Shown in pieces: positions 51,764 through 60,430 of a stretch of 64,000 nucleotides of DNA. Source of the stretch: Arthrobacter russicus (GTDB lineage Bacteria; Actinomycetota; Actinomycetes; Actinomycetales; Micrococcaceae). Each line of letters opens with the position of its first letter. Position 1 is the stretch's first letter. A program made the position numbers and the translations under genes. The stretch is from NCBI RefSeq assembly GCF_031454135.1, contig NZ_JAVDQF010000001.1, positions 1,488,001 to 1,552,000 of the forward strand. The letters run 5' to 3'. Under the pieces are notes generated by a model that worked only from the letters and a program-made list of their open reading frames with translations, made no database searches and had not been told where the DNA came from.

Positions 51764-52498
51764 GTGCCGCTGAACATCCCGATCGACCGGTCGTCGCCGA
51801 TCCCGCTCTACCACCAGGTGGTCCAGGGCATCGAAGCCGCCGTGGAATCCGGCGCCCTGGTCGCTGGCAGCAAGTTGGACAACGAGATCGAACTCGCAGC
51901 CCAGCTCAAACTGTCCCGCCCGACCATGCGCAAAGCGATGGACGAACTGGTCCGGGCCGGATTGCTGGTCCGCAAACGCGGCGTGGGTACGCAAGTGGTG
52001 TCCCGACAGGTGCGCCGACCGTTGGAACTTTCCAGCCTGTACGACGATTTGCTCCGCAACGGCAGCAAGCCGGCCACCCAGGTCATCGACTTCGCGCATC
52101 TGGAAGCCCCGGAAGCGGTGTCGCAGCAGCTCGGATTGCTGCCCGGCGCACAGGCCTACCATTTCAGCCGGCTGCGCAAAGTCGGCCGGAAACCGCTCGC
52201 GTTGATGGAGAACTGGGTTCGGGACGACCTCACCGCGCTGGACCCGGCGATATTGAAGGCTCAGGGCCTGTACGCGGTATTGCGCGCCGCGGGAGTGAAT
52301 TTCTCCTTGGCCCATCAGCGGATCGGCGCAGCCGTGGCCAACGAATACCAGGCGGCGCAGCTGGACACCGAGGTGGGTTCCGCTCTGGTCACCATGGAAC
52401 GCACTGCGGTCGACGACACCGGCCGGGCGATCGAGACCGGCCACCACGTGTACCGGGCCGACTCCTACAGTTTCGAACTCACCCTGGTGCAAAGGTAA
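51764..52498 (+). CDS. GntR-family regulator with UTRA domain, probable inositol regulator
   Basis: 244 residues from GTG 51764, 5 bases after AAGGAGG. GntR winged helix at about 1-75 (IPLYHQVVQGIEAAVESGAL, LAAQLKLSRPTMRKAMDELVRAGLLVRKRGVGTQV) and a UTRA ligand domain with LPGAQAYHFSRLRKV and TVDDTGRAIETGHHVYRADSYSFEL. It is 3 bp from iolB, so transcription is shared. Inositol or a catabolite such as the kinase product is the likely effector. Shared palindromes at its promoter and at iolC support the assignment. Confidence 0.88.
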   Translation: MPLNIPIDRSSPIPLYHQVVQGIEAAVESGALVAGSKLDNEIELAAQLKLSRPTMRKAMDELVRAGLLVRKRGVGTQVVSRQVRRPLELSSLYDDLLRNGSKPATQVIDFAHLEAPEAVSQQLGLLPGAQAYHFSRLRKVGRKPLALMENWVRDDLTALDPAILKAQGLYAVLRAAGVNFSLAHQRIGAAVANEYQAAQLDTEVGSALVTMERTAVDDTGRAIETGHHVYRADSYSFELTLVQR

Positions 52499-52501
52499 AA
52501 C

Positions 52502-53401
52502 ATGGCTGACTGGATATACCCCCGCGGCACCGCGGCGCACCGCGAATGGGAGCTTTCCCTTGGCGCCTTCGACTCGAAGCTTCCGGCCGCCGGCTGGCAG
52601 CACACCGGACTGAAAATCTGCACGCTCGAAGCCGGGGACGCGGTGCAGATCCCCGGTGCTGCCGAGGAACGCCTGGTCATCCCGCTCAGCGGCTCGTTCA
52701 GCGTCCGGCTGGCCGGCGACGAGGGCCTGGAACAGTTCGAGCTGGCCGGGCGCGAATCGGTGTTCCTTGGTCGCAGCGATGTGGTCTACGCCGGGATCTG
52801 GACCACGCTCACCGTCGGTTCCGACGGCGGCGGCCGGGTCGCCATCGCCAGCGCGCCGGCGTCGGCGTCGTTCCCGGCACGCCGGATCGGCGCCGAGGAG
52901 ATCCCGGTGGAACTGCGCGGAGCCGGGAACTGCTCACGGCAGGTGCACAATTTCGGCACCCCGGCGGTGCTGGATGCGGATCGCTTCATCGTCTGCGAAG
53001 TGCTCACCCCGGCGGGGAATTGGTCCTCCTACCCGCCGCACAAGCACGACCTCGAAGGCGAGCACGAGAGCGCCCTGGAAGAGATCTACTACTTCGAAAC
53101 CCGGCCGACTGCGGGCGCCCCGGAGCAGGCCGACGCGGTCGGCTACCAGCGGGTGTACGCCTCCGACGAGCGGCCGATCGAGGTCACCGCCGAGGTCCGC
53201 AGCGGCGATGCGGTCCTGGTGCCCTACGGTTGGCACGGCCCCGCGATGGCCGCACCGGGCTACGACTTGTACTACTTGAACGTGATGGCCGGCCCCGGGC
53301 CGGTGCGCCAGTGGCTGATCAGCGACGATCCGCACCACGGCTGGGTGCGCGCCACCTGGGATGCCCAGCAGATCGATCCACGCTTGCCGTTCGGCGGCTA
53401 G
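52502..53401 (+). CDS. iolB: 5-deoxy-glucuronate isomerase
   Basis: 299 residues. KduI/IolB bicupin with family motifs WIYPRGTAAHREWELSLGAF, LSGSFSVRL, SSYPPHKHDLEGEHESALEEIYYFE (metal-binding His/Glu cluster) and VPYGWHGPAMAAPGYDLYYLNVMAGP. It converts 5-deoxy-glucuronate to 2-deoxy-5-keto-gluconate, the step between IolD and IolC. It is in an operon with the GntR gene, while the other iol genes lie on the opposite strand 2.3-8 kb away. Confidence 0.96.
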   Translation: MADWIYPRGTAAHREWELSLGAFDSKLPAAGWQHTGLKICTLEAGDAVQIPGAAEERLVIPLSGSFSVRLAGDEGLEQFELAGRESVFLGRSDVVYAGIWTTLTVGSDGGGRVAIASAPASASFPARRIGAEEIPVELRGAGNCSRQVHNFGTPAVLDADRFIVCEVLTPAGNWSSYPPHKHDLEGEHESALEEIYYFETRPTAGAPEQADAVGYQRVYASDERPIEVTAEVRSGDAVLVPYGWHGPAMAAPGYDLYYLNVMAGPGPVRQWLISDDPHHGWVRATWDAQQIDPRLPFGG

Positions 53402-53445
53402 CGGTCCCCGATCTTCGATTAGGCTTCATCATTGTGGGGAAGAAG

Positions 53446-54030
53446 ATGGTGCAAAGCCGGGCGTGGGCGAAACAGCAGCTCATTTTGAATGCGGCACTCG
53501 AGGTGCTCTACACCGGGGGGCCTTCGGCCATCACCTATCGCGCAGTGGCCGGCAAAGCCGGGATCCCGGTCTCCGGAGTTTCCTACTACTTCCCCACCTT
53601 GGTCGAATTGGTACAAGCTGCTTTCGCCCATTATTTCACTCTCTTAGTCTCGAAGATCACCGGAAACATCTTGTCCGGCATGGGCGAGAGCCGCGATCTG
53701 AAACTTTTGGCGCGCCTCTTCACCGATGAAATCTTTGCCCGCGACAAGCCCTCGCTGCTCCCGCTCTACGAAACTCTGCTCATGGCTGCCCGGCACCCCG
53801 AGCTCTATTCCGCCGCGACGGACGCGATAGCACAACTTCCGCGGGCCGTGACTGCAGGCCTGAACAGCATGGAGGTGCCGGAAAGCGAGGTCTTGGGCCC
53901 CGCGATCATCGCCATCATCGACGGATTCAGCATCCGCGGAATCCAACCCGGAAACCACACCCCTTGGAACCGGGAAGCCTTCCAGCGGAGTCTGGAGTTC
54001 CTTTTCCTGGGCGCACTCTCCGGACGCTGA
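53446..54030 (+). CDS. TetR-family regulator
   Basis: 194 residues from ATG 53446 after GGGGA; GTG 53434 is an alternative. The helix-turn-helix is at about 10-55 (AKQQLILNAALEVLYTGGPSAITYRAVAGKAGIPVSGVSYYFPT), followed by a helical ligand domain. The ligand is unknown. It lies 45 bp after iolB and 132 bp before the LRR surface-protein gene. A perfect palindrome over that gene's -35 (54069-54084) is a likely binding site, so it may control the surface protein rather than inositol use. Confidence 0.88.
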   Translation: MVQSRAWAKQQLILNAALEVLYTGGPSAITYRAVAGKAGIPVSGVSYYFPTLVELVQAAFAHYFTLLVSKITGNILSGMGESRDLKLLARLFTDEIFARDKPSLLPLYETLLMAARHPELYSAATDAIAQLPRAVTAGLNSMEVPESEVLGPAIIAIIDGFSIRGIQPGNHTPWNREAFQRSLEFLFLGALSGR

Positions 54031-54068
54031 GTCCGACTGCGGGCGAGCGGCAAATCGCCCGTAACTTT

Positions 54069-54097
54069 TTGTACACCCGTACAACTTTTGCTAGAAT
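54069..54097 (+). promoter_or_regulatory. Promoter of the LRR protein gene with overlapping palindrome
   Basis: TTGTAC (-35, 54069-54074) and TAGAAT (-10, 54092-54097) are separated by exactly 17 bp. The palindrome TTGTAC-ACCC-GTACAA (54069-54084) covers the -35 and spacer, as expected for a repressor site. The nearest regulator gene is the TetR gene ending 39 bp upstream. Confidence 0.65.
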
Positions 54098-54162
54098 CTT
54101 CGCTGGGGGGACAATAATCATTGCCTCAAACTGCAATCAACTCTTGAAAGGGTCGTCACAGC

Positions 54163-55593
54163 ATGAGGCGAATACGGATCATCAGCACCATCGTCGGGAC
54201 ACTGGCCTTGGCTGCAGCCAGCTTGGCCGCCGCAGCACCGGCGCAAGCCGCTGAAATCGCGATTCCGGATGCAAATCTGAAGTCCTGCATCAACGAGCGA
54301 CTGGGACAGCAGCCAAACGACCCAATCACCGACGCCCAAGCCCAAAGCATCACCTCGATGTCCTGCTTCCAGCGCGGGATCTCCAGCCTCGAAGGAATCA
54401 GTGCGCTGAGCAACCTCGAGTGGTTTGAAGTAGGCGTCAACAACATCTCCGACACAGCCCCGTTGAGCGGGCTGGGCAAGCTCAACGACCTCTTCATGAA
54501 CAGCAATCGGATCTCCGATCTGACCCCGCTGGCCAGCCTGAAGACCTTGACTCAGCTCCAAGTGAGCGGCAACCAGATCAGTGACGTGACACCGATCAGT
54601 GTGCTGAGCAATCTGAAGTTCCTTTCCTTGGCCAGCAACCAGATCACGAACTTGGCCCCACTGGCCCAGTTGACCCAGCTCGACACCCTGTGGTTGCACC
54701 AGAACAAGATCAGCGATGTGGCACCGGTGGCCGGTTTGCCGTTGCTGCAGCGCTTGCTGCTCACCGGCAACGCGATTTCCGACGTATCCTCGCTAGGCCC
54801 CATGGCGAACCGGATCGCGAACGCCCCGGACCAGTACCTCACGGTGACCGACCAAACGGTCAGTCTTGAGAACATTCTGACTGACGTGAGCCAAAGCAAT
54901 CCCTTGCGGGGGTTCAATGGCGAAGTCATTGCGCCCGCACCGGGAGCCGTTCCGGTGACTTTCGCGGCTAACGGGGAATCCTGGACGTACAGCGCACCGG
55001 GCTACAGCGTCATGTCGTTCACCCGAGCGAAGACCCACGATGCCGCAGTCACTTTTTCGGGGCGTATTGGCCAGAGCGTTCTCCCCGCCCGCCCGACCCT
55101 GAAAAACGACTTCGCCACCACCCGGCTCGAGACACCGGTGACCGTCGACGTACTTGCCAATGACGGAGCTCCCGGTGAAAGCCCGCTGGTTCCCTCCACC
55201 CTTGAAGTACTGGACGCCGACGAGTACCCGATCGACGTCTTGGTCACCCCGCAAGGGAGCTATCAGGTGGTCGATGGCAAAGTCCTGTTCACACCGGCCA
55301 AGGGCTTCACCGGCACTGCCCCCGCGGTGCTCTACCAGGTATTCAACGAAATAGGCGGCTTCAGCAACGCTTCGCTGACGGTCACCGTGACCGCTGAAGA
55401 TCCAGGCACCCCGGTCGACCCGACTCCGGGAACCGGCTTGCCGGGCACTGGGGCACCGGCTCCGGCGGAACGGCTGGCCAACACCGGAACCGGTGCTGAA
55501 CCGTTCCTCGGCCTGGCCGGCCTGCTGCTGCTCGGCGGCGGGGCACTGGCAGCAGCCAGCCGGCTGCGCCGCAAGCCCCGCCGGTCCCGCTGA
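54163..55593 (+). CDS. Internalin-like leucine-rich-repeat surface protein with LANTG anchor
   Basis: 476 residues. Signal peptide to about residue 30 (LALAAASLAAAAPAQA). Five to six 22-residue internalin-type LRRs (about 75-215) follow the pattern LxxLxxLxLxxNxIsDlxPL, for example LTQLQVSGNQISDVTPI. Then come a cap/Ig-like segment, a second beta domain with TVDVLANDGAPGESP and GFTGTAPAVLYQVF, a Pro-Thr-Gly linker, and LANTG plus a membrane helix and RRKPRRSR for class-E sortase anchoring. It may mediate adhesion or matrix binding. It splits the inositol cluster and has its own promoter. Confidence 0.88.
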   Translation: MRRIRIISTIVGTLALAAASLAAAAPAQAAEIAIPDANLKSCINERLGQQPNDPITDAQAQSITSMSCFQRGISSLEGISALSNLEWFEVGVNNISDTAPLSGLGKLNDLFMNSNRISDLTPLASLKTLTQLQVSGNQISDVTPISVLSNLKFLSLASNQITNLAPLAQLTQLDTLWLHQNKISDVAPVAGLPLLQRLLLTGNAISDVSSLGPMANRIANAPDQYLTVTDQTVSLENILTDVSQSNPLRGFNGEVIAPAPGAVPVTFAANGESWTYSAPGYSVMSFTRAKTHDAAVTFSGRIGQSVLPARPTLKNDFATTRLETPVTVDVLANDGAPGESPLVPSTLEVLDADEYPIDVLVTPQGSYQVVDGKVLFTPAKGFTGTAPAVLYQVFNEIGGFSNASLTVTVTAEDPGTPVDPTPGTGLPGTGAPAPAERLANTGTGAEPFLGLAGLLLLGGGALAAASRLRRKPRRSR

Positions 55594-55713
55594 TCGACGG
55601 CGGCTGAACCCTCCGACTCAGCCCCACTCGCGCGGGATCGGGAGCGGATTCTGGATCGGGATCGGGTTTTGGAGCGGGTTCGGAGCCGAGCGGGTTCGGG
55701 ATCGCTGGACCGG

Positions 55714-56679
55714 TCAGCGGTACAGTTCCGGCTTGGTCTCGAGGACGACGGCGGTTCGCTCCCCGGTGCGCTGAGCCGCGACTCCCGCTTCGCAACAGGC
55801 CGCGGTGGCGTATCCGTCCCAGGCATTCGGCCCGCCGATCCGGCCCTGCAATGCGGCATCGACCCAGGATTGCACTTCCGCATCATAGGCGGCTTCGAAC
55901 CGCTCGATGAAACTCGGCGTGACTTCGCCGGATCCGATGTTCTGCACACCGTTTTCGAAGACCGCCTGCGTTGCCACTTCATAGCCGTACCGGGCGTTGA
56001 CGAAGATTTCCACGTCGGCCAAGATCCCGGATTCGGTTTCGATCAGCACCTGCTGCGGATCCTTGATCCCCTCCGGAGCCAGGCTGGACCGTTTGCCCTT
56101 GCGCACTTGCACCGAACTGATTTCTTCGCCGGTCAGAAAGCGGATCGCATCGAATTCGTGCACCACGGAATCATTGATCAGCATCGCCTCGGTGAAACCG
56201 GCGAGGGTGTCCGGATTCCGATGCACGCAATGCAAGATCAGCAGGCCGCCCGCGGCACCGCCTTCGATCTCGGCTTTCAACGCCTGGTAGCCGGCATCGA
56301 ACTGGCGCATGAATCCCACCTGGATCCGTTGCCGGCCCAGCGCCGCCTCGGCTTGGACCACTTTCCAGGCCGAGGCCGCATCCGGCGTCATCGGCTTTTC
56401 GCAGAGGATCGGCAGATCCCGCTCCAACGCCCGGTACAGCGCCGCCTCGTGCAGGAATCCCGGGGTGGCAATCAGCACCGCGTTCACCCCGTCGACCTCC
56501 AGTGCGGCCTCGAGCGACGCCACCGCCACCGCACCGACCGGCTCCGCGACCGCAGCGGCACGATCCAGATCGATGTCCACGACGACGGCGACGCTCGCGC
56601 GCTCCGTGACCTCGTGCAGTCGCCGGACGTGATCGGCCCCCATCCGTCCGGCACCGACAACAGCTACCTTCAAACTCAT
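55714..56679 (-). CDS. iolG: Inositol 2-dehydrogenase (Gfo/Idh/MocA family)
   Basis: 321 residues from ATG 56679 behind GGAGG. Rossmann NAD motif VAVVGAGRMGADH, the GFO/IDH EKP motif in PILCEKPMT, GFMRQFD, the catalytic-lysine and DSVVHEFDAIRFL (D-x-x-x-H) segment, and the C-terminal WDGYATAACCEA common in IolG proteins. It oxidises myo-inositol to 2-keto-myo-inositol. It is the last gene of the iolC-aldolase-D-E-G operon. A related scyllo- or chiro-inositol substrate is possible. Confidence 0.88.
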   Translation of the reverse strand: MSLKVAVVGAGRMGADHVRRLHEVTERASVAVVVDIDLDRAAAVAEPVGAVAVASLEAALEVDGVNAVLIATPGFLHEAALYRALERDLPILCEKPMTPDAASAWKVVQAEAALGRQRIQVGFMRQFDAGYQALKAEIEGGAAGGLLILHCVHRNPDTLAGFTEAMLINDSVVHEFDAIRFLTGEEISSVQVRKGKRSSLAPEGIKDPQQVLIETESGILADVEIFVNARYGYEVATQAVFENGVQNIGSGEVTPSFIERFEAAYDAEVQSWVDAALQGRIGGPNAWDGYATAACCEAGVAAQRTGERTAVVLETKPELYR

Positions 56680-56707
56680 CGACCGGTCCTCCAATGCATC
56701 TGGCCTT

Positions 56708-57619
56708 TCAAACGATCCGGGTCCGGGACCCGCAAGCGAGCAAATAGTCTTTGGTGCGCCCGGCGATGGGCATCGGCTTGCTGAAATCGCAGGGGTACAT
56801 GTCCTGCTCCACCACTCCGAAGATCGGCCGCTGGAGTTTTTCCACCGCATCGATCACCTCGCCGAGGTCCGGCAGCCCGGACGGCGGCTCGGTCATCACG
56901 CCGGCCAGATTCGCCGCGGCCCAGGTCAGGTCCTGTTCCCGCACGGCGGCCAGGACCGCCGGATCGATTTGTTTCAGATGCAGGTAGCCGATCCGTTCGG
57001 GATACTTTTCGATCAGTTCCAGGCTGGACGCGCCGCCGTATTCGGCGTGCCCGGTATCCAGGCAGAGCGTCACCAGCGCGGGATCGGTGTGTTGCAACAA
57101 CCTCTCGATGTCCGGTTGCGCGCAGACGTGCGAATCGGCATGCGAATGGAACTGCTGCTGCAGGCCGTACTCCTCGCTGAGCACCTTGCCGAGCCGATTG
57201 TGACCGTCGAAGAGGTCCTGCCATTGCCGGTCGGAAAGCTCGCCGCTCTCCACGGCCTCGCCGGTGACGTCGTCGCGCCACATCGCCGGAATCACCACAA
57301 TGTGCTCGCCGCCCATCGCCGCGGTCAATTCGGCCACCCTGCGGGCCGGCTGCCAGGCGGTTTCCCATTCCGCCACTCCGCGGTGGAACGCGGTGAACAC
57401 GGTTCCGGCGGTGATTCTCAAATCCCGCTGCGCCAATTCGTCGGCCAATCGGGCCGGATCGGTGGGCAGATAACCGTAGGGACCCAACTCGATCCACTTG
57501 TAGCCCGACTCGGCGACTTCGTCGAGGAACCGCGGCCAAGGCGTCTGCAGCGGGTCATCGGCGAACCAGACGCCCCAGGAATCGGGCGCGGTGCCGATGG
57601 TCAAAGCATTTTCGATCAC
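56708..57619 (-). CDS. iolE: Inosose dehydratase
   Basis: 303 residues from GTG 57619, behind GGAAAGGA. AP-endonuclease-type TIM barrel with TAPDSWGVWFADDPLQTPWPRFLDE at the N-terminus, a WIELGPYGYLP strand, HSHADSHV, CLDTGHAEYGG with metal-binding Asp/His, and LHLKQID. It dehydrates 2-keto-myo-inositol to the trihydroxycyclohexanedione used by IolD. It overlaps iolD by 4 bp. Confidence 0.92.
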   Translation of the reverse strand: MIENALTIGTAPDSWGVWFADDPLQTPWPRFLDEVAESGYKWIELGPYGYLPTDPARLADELAQRDLRITAGTVFTAFHRGVAEWETAWQPARRVAELTAAMGGEHIVVIPAMWRDDVTGEAVESGELSDRQWQDLFDGHNRLGKVLSEEYGLQQQFHSHADSHVCAQPDIERLLQHTDPALVTLCLDTGHAEYGGASSLELIEKYPERIGYLHLKQIDPAVLAAVREQDLTWAAANLAGVMTEPPSGLPDLGEVIDAVEKLQRPIFGVVEQDMYPCDFSKPMPIAGRTKDYLLACGSRTRIV

Positions 57620-59544
57620 GGTTTCCTTTCCGTCCCGCCCAACAGCGGCCGTTGCTTGTGCTTGTTTTCCAAGTAGGCCCGGTAAGCCTTCTTGGTGCTT
57701 TCCAACTCCGATTCGGCCGCGACCGGAACATCCCACCAGGACTCCGAACCGGGCGCGTCCAGCAAAGGATCGGCCTCGATCTGGATCAGCACCGGGCCGC
57801 CGGTTTCAGGCAATTCCTTGGCTTCGGCGATCGCTGCCGCCAATTCGGCCAGCCCCGGGGCCTTGAGCACCCGGACGCCGAGCGAAGCGGCATTCGCGGC
57901 CAGGTCGACCGGCAGCACCGGCCCGTCGTCGAAGCTGTGCGCGGCCTGGTCCAAGGCCCGGTATTTGGTCCCGAAACGCTGCGAACCGAGCGATTCCGAC
58001 AAGGCCCCGATCGAGGCGTAGCCGTGATTCTGGATCAGGACCACGATCAGTTTGATGCCCTCGGCGACGGCGGTGACCAGCTCGGTGTGCATCATCAGGT
58101 ACGAACCGTCGCCGACCATGACCACGACGTCGCGCGGTTCCCCCGCGGCGAGCACCGCACGCTTAACGCCCAGACCGCCGGCAATCTCATAGCCCATGCA
58201 GGAGTAGGCGTACTCCACGTGGTAGCCGAAAGGATCGCGGACTCGCCACATTTTGTGCAGATCTCCGGGCAAGGACCCCGCTGCGCAAACCAGCACGTCC
58301 TGGTCCGCCAGCGCCGCATTGACCGTGCCGACGATCGCGTTCTGGCTGTTTCCACTGGTCGGCCGTTCATCGAAAGCACGCTCCACGATGACGTTCCAGC
58401 GTTGCTTCTGCCGATCGGTCTCGGCCAGTTGCCCGGGATCCACCCGGAATCCGGCCAACGCTTCGCGGAGTGCGACGAGCGCCTTCCGGGCATCGGCGAC
58501 GATCGGCAGCGGACTGCCCAGTTTGTAGGCGTCGAAGGCTGCGACATTGATGTTGACGAACCGCACCCGCGGATGTTGGAAAGCAGTCCGGGAAGCCGTG
58601 GTGAAGTCTTCATACCGGGTCCCGATGCCGATCACCAGGTCGGCTTGGGCCGCGGCCGCATTGGCCGCCGTCGTGCCGGTCGAGCCGACTGCGCCGACGG
58701 ATTGCGCATGGTCCCAGGCCAGTACCCCGACGCCGGCTTGGGTATTGGCCACCGGAATCCCGGTCTCCGCAGCGAGGGCAGCCAACTGGTCTTCCGCATA
58801 GGCGTACAGCACGCCGCCGCCGGCGATGATCAGTGGGCGCTCCGCCGCGCGGATCAGCCGGGCGGCTTCGGCGATGTCTTCCCGCTCGGCATCCGGACGG
58901 CGGATCCGCCACTCCCGTTCCGCCAGGAATTCCAGCGGAACCTCGAACGCTTCGGCCTGGACGTCCTGCGGCAGGCTGATCGTCACGGCACCGGTTTCTG
59001 CCGGATCAGTGAGCACTCGGAGTCCGTTCAACATGGCCGATGGCAATTGTTCCGGCCGGGACACCCGATCGAAATACTTAGACACCGGGCGGAAGGCATC
59101 GTTGACCGACACGTCGCCGGCGTCGGGCCGTTCCAGTTGCTGCAGCACCGGATCAGCGACTCGGCTGGCGAAAATGTCCGAAGGCAACAGCAAAGCGGGC
59201 AACCGGTTGGTGGTGGCCAGAGCGGCACCGGTGACCATATTGGTGGCTCCGGGGCCGATCGACGTGCTCACCGCGAACGTGGCGCGCCGTCGGGTATGCC
59301 GGGCATACCCGACCGCTTGGTGGACCTGCGCCTGTTCGTTGCGCCCCTGGTAGTAAGGCATGGTCGCCGGATCGGAAACCTGGGCCTGTTTCAGAGCCTG
59401 GCCGATGCCGGCCACATTGCCGTGCCCGAAGATGCCGAACATTCCGGGAATCAGGCGGGCCCGGTATTCTCGGCCGTCGATCCGGTCCACGGTGTATTGG
59501 TTGGCCAGAAAGGCCACCAGGGCTTGGCCTACCGTCAGCTTCAT
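57616..59544 (-). CDS. iolD: 3D-(3,5/4)-trihydroxycyclohexane-1,2-dione hydrolase
   Basis: 642 residues, the length typical of IolD. ThDP enzyme with a family-specific N-terminus (LTVGQALVAFLANQYTVDRIDG, MFGIFGHGNVAGIGQAL), central domain IIAGGGVLYAYAEDQL and PP-domain motif VMVGDGSYLMMHTELVTA ending in IQNHGYASIG. It opens the cyclohexane ring to give 5-deoxy-glucuronate, the substrate of IolB. It overlaps both neighbours by 4 bp. Confidence 0.96.
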   Translation of the reverse strand: MKLTVGQALVAFLANQYTVDRIDGREYRARLIPGMFGIFGHGNVAGIGQALKQAQVSDPATMPYYQGRNEQAQVHQAVGYARHTRRRATFAVSTSIGPGATNMVTGAALATTNRLPALLLPSDIFASRVADPVLQQLERPDAGDVSVNDAFRPVSKYFDRVSRPEQLPSAMLNGLRVLTDPAETGAVTISLPQDVQAEAFEVPLEFLAEREWRIRRPDAEREDIAEAARLIRAAERPLIIAGGGVLYAYAEDQLAALAAETGIPVANTQAGVGVLAWDHAQSVGAVGSTGTTAANAAAAQADLVIGIGTRYEDFTTASRTAFQHPRVRFVNINVAAFDAYKLGSPLPIVADARKALVALREALAGFRVDPGQLAETDRQKQRWNVIVERAFDERPTSGNSQNAIVGTVNAALADQDVLVCAAGSLPGDLHKMWRVRDPFGYHVEYAYSCMGYEIAGGLGVKRAVLAAGEPRDVVVMVGDGSYLMMHTELVTAVAEGIKLIVVLIQNHGYASIGALSESLGSQRFGTKYRALDQAAHSFDDGPVLPVDLAANAASLGVRVLKAPGLAELAAAIAEAKELPETGGPVLIQIEADPLLDAPGSESWWDVPVAAESELESTKKAYRAYLENKHKQRPLLGGTERKP

Positions 59545-60428
59545 CGGCCGGTCTCCTTCTGCAAAAGCGCGGCTGCGGTGGCGACCGCGGCGGCAACGTC
59601 GTCATCGGGCGGATAGAGCAGGCTCCGGCCGACGGTCAGCCCTTGGACCCCGGGCAGGGCCAGGGCTTTCTGCCAGCGGGCAAAGGTCTCGTGCTGGTCG
59701 CCGTCGGGGTCCCCGCCGAGCAGCACGATGGGCAGCGTGGTCGCCGCGACCACGCGTTCCATCTCGGCCACGACCGGGATCTTGAGCCAGGAGTACGCGC
59801 TTGTCGAGCCCAGCCCGGAGGCGATCGCCATCGACTTGATCACGGCGTCGGGGCGCAGGTCATTGCTGATGCTCCGATCCCCGTTGCGGACCGAGATGAA
59901 AGGTTCGACCATCGCGATGAGCTGTTCCTCCGCGAGCGCGTCGATGGCCTGGGCGCACGCCTCCAGAGCCTTCGGAGTGTCCGGATCCTGGAAACAGATC
60001 CGGGTGAGCATTTTGCCGCCATCCGCGCCGAGCCGCTGCAGCGCGCGGGCCGTGTGCGCAGTGAACCGGTCGTCGATCTCATTGACCAACCCGGCGAGGC
60101 CGCCGCGGTTCATCGAACCGAAAACCAGTTTGCCGTCGAGTGCGCCGAGCAGCAGCAAATCGTCCAGGATGTCCGGTGAGGCCAGGACCCCGTCGACGTC
60201 GGGGTCGGCGAGCGCGGTCTGCAATCGGTCCAGCAAATCGCCGCGGTCCGCCATCGCGGCCGGGTTCGCCCCGACGGCGAGCGCACCGCGCGCGGGATGG
60301 TCTGCCGCGACGATGAAATTCTGCCGGCCGGCCGTGATCCCGGGGTGTTTGCGCCGGGAGCACGCCGCCCGTGATACCGCGGCGGGGTCTTCCAGTCTGA
60401 TCCGGGTGAGTTCTCGGTAGTCGGCCAT
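59541..60428 (-). CDS. Cgl0158-family (beta/alpha)-barrel aldolase-like protein
   Basis: 295 residues from ATG 60428 (MADYRELTRIRLEDPAAVSRA). Features: a PGITAGRQNFIVAADHPARG strand with Asp-His, a VFGSMNRGGLAG loop, MVEPFISVRNG and LKIPVVAEMERVVAATTLPIVLLGGDP. This class-I-aldolase-like barrel family replaces or accompanies IolJ in actinobacterial inositol clusters. Cleavage of 2-deoxy-5-keto-gluconate-6-phosphate, the IolC product, is the likely role. It overlaps iolD by 4 bp and starts 2 bp after iolC. Confidence 0.85.
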   Translation of the reverse strand: MADYRELTRIRLEDPAAVSRAACSRRKHPGITAGRQNFIVAADHPARGALAVGANPAAMADRGDLLDRLQTALADPDVDGVLASPDILDDLLLLGALDGKLVFGSMNRGGLAGLVNEIDDRFTAHTARALQRLGADGGKMLTRICFQDPDTPKALEACAQAIDALAEEQLIAMVEPFISVRNGDRSISNDLRPDAVIKSMAIASGLGSTSAYSWLKIPVVAEMERVVAATTLPIVLLGGDPDGDQHETFARWQKALALPGVQGLTVGRSLLYPPDDDVAAAVATAAALLQKETGR

Positions 60429-60430
60429 GC

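Noticed and set aside
55594-55713. Degenerate GATCGG-rich repeats between the LRR gene and iolG
   Set aside because: Short, irregular and not able to form a convincing hairpin; probably simple low-complexity sequence.
57652-59616. 654-codon plus-strand frame opposite iolD
   Set aside because: Shadow of iolD; the minus strand carries full ThDP-enzyme motifs in the expected operon.
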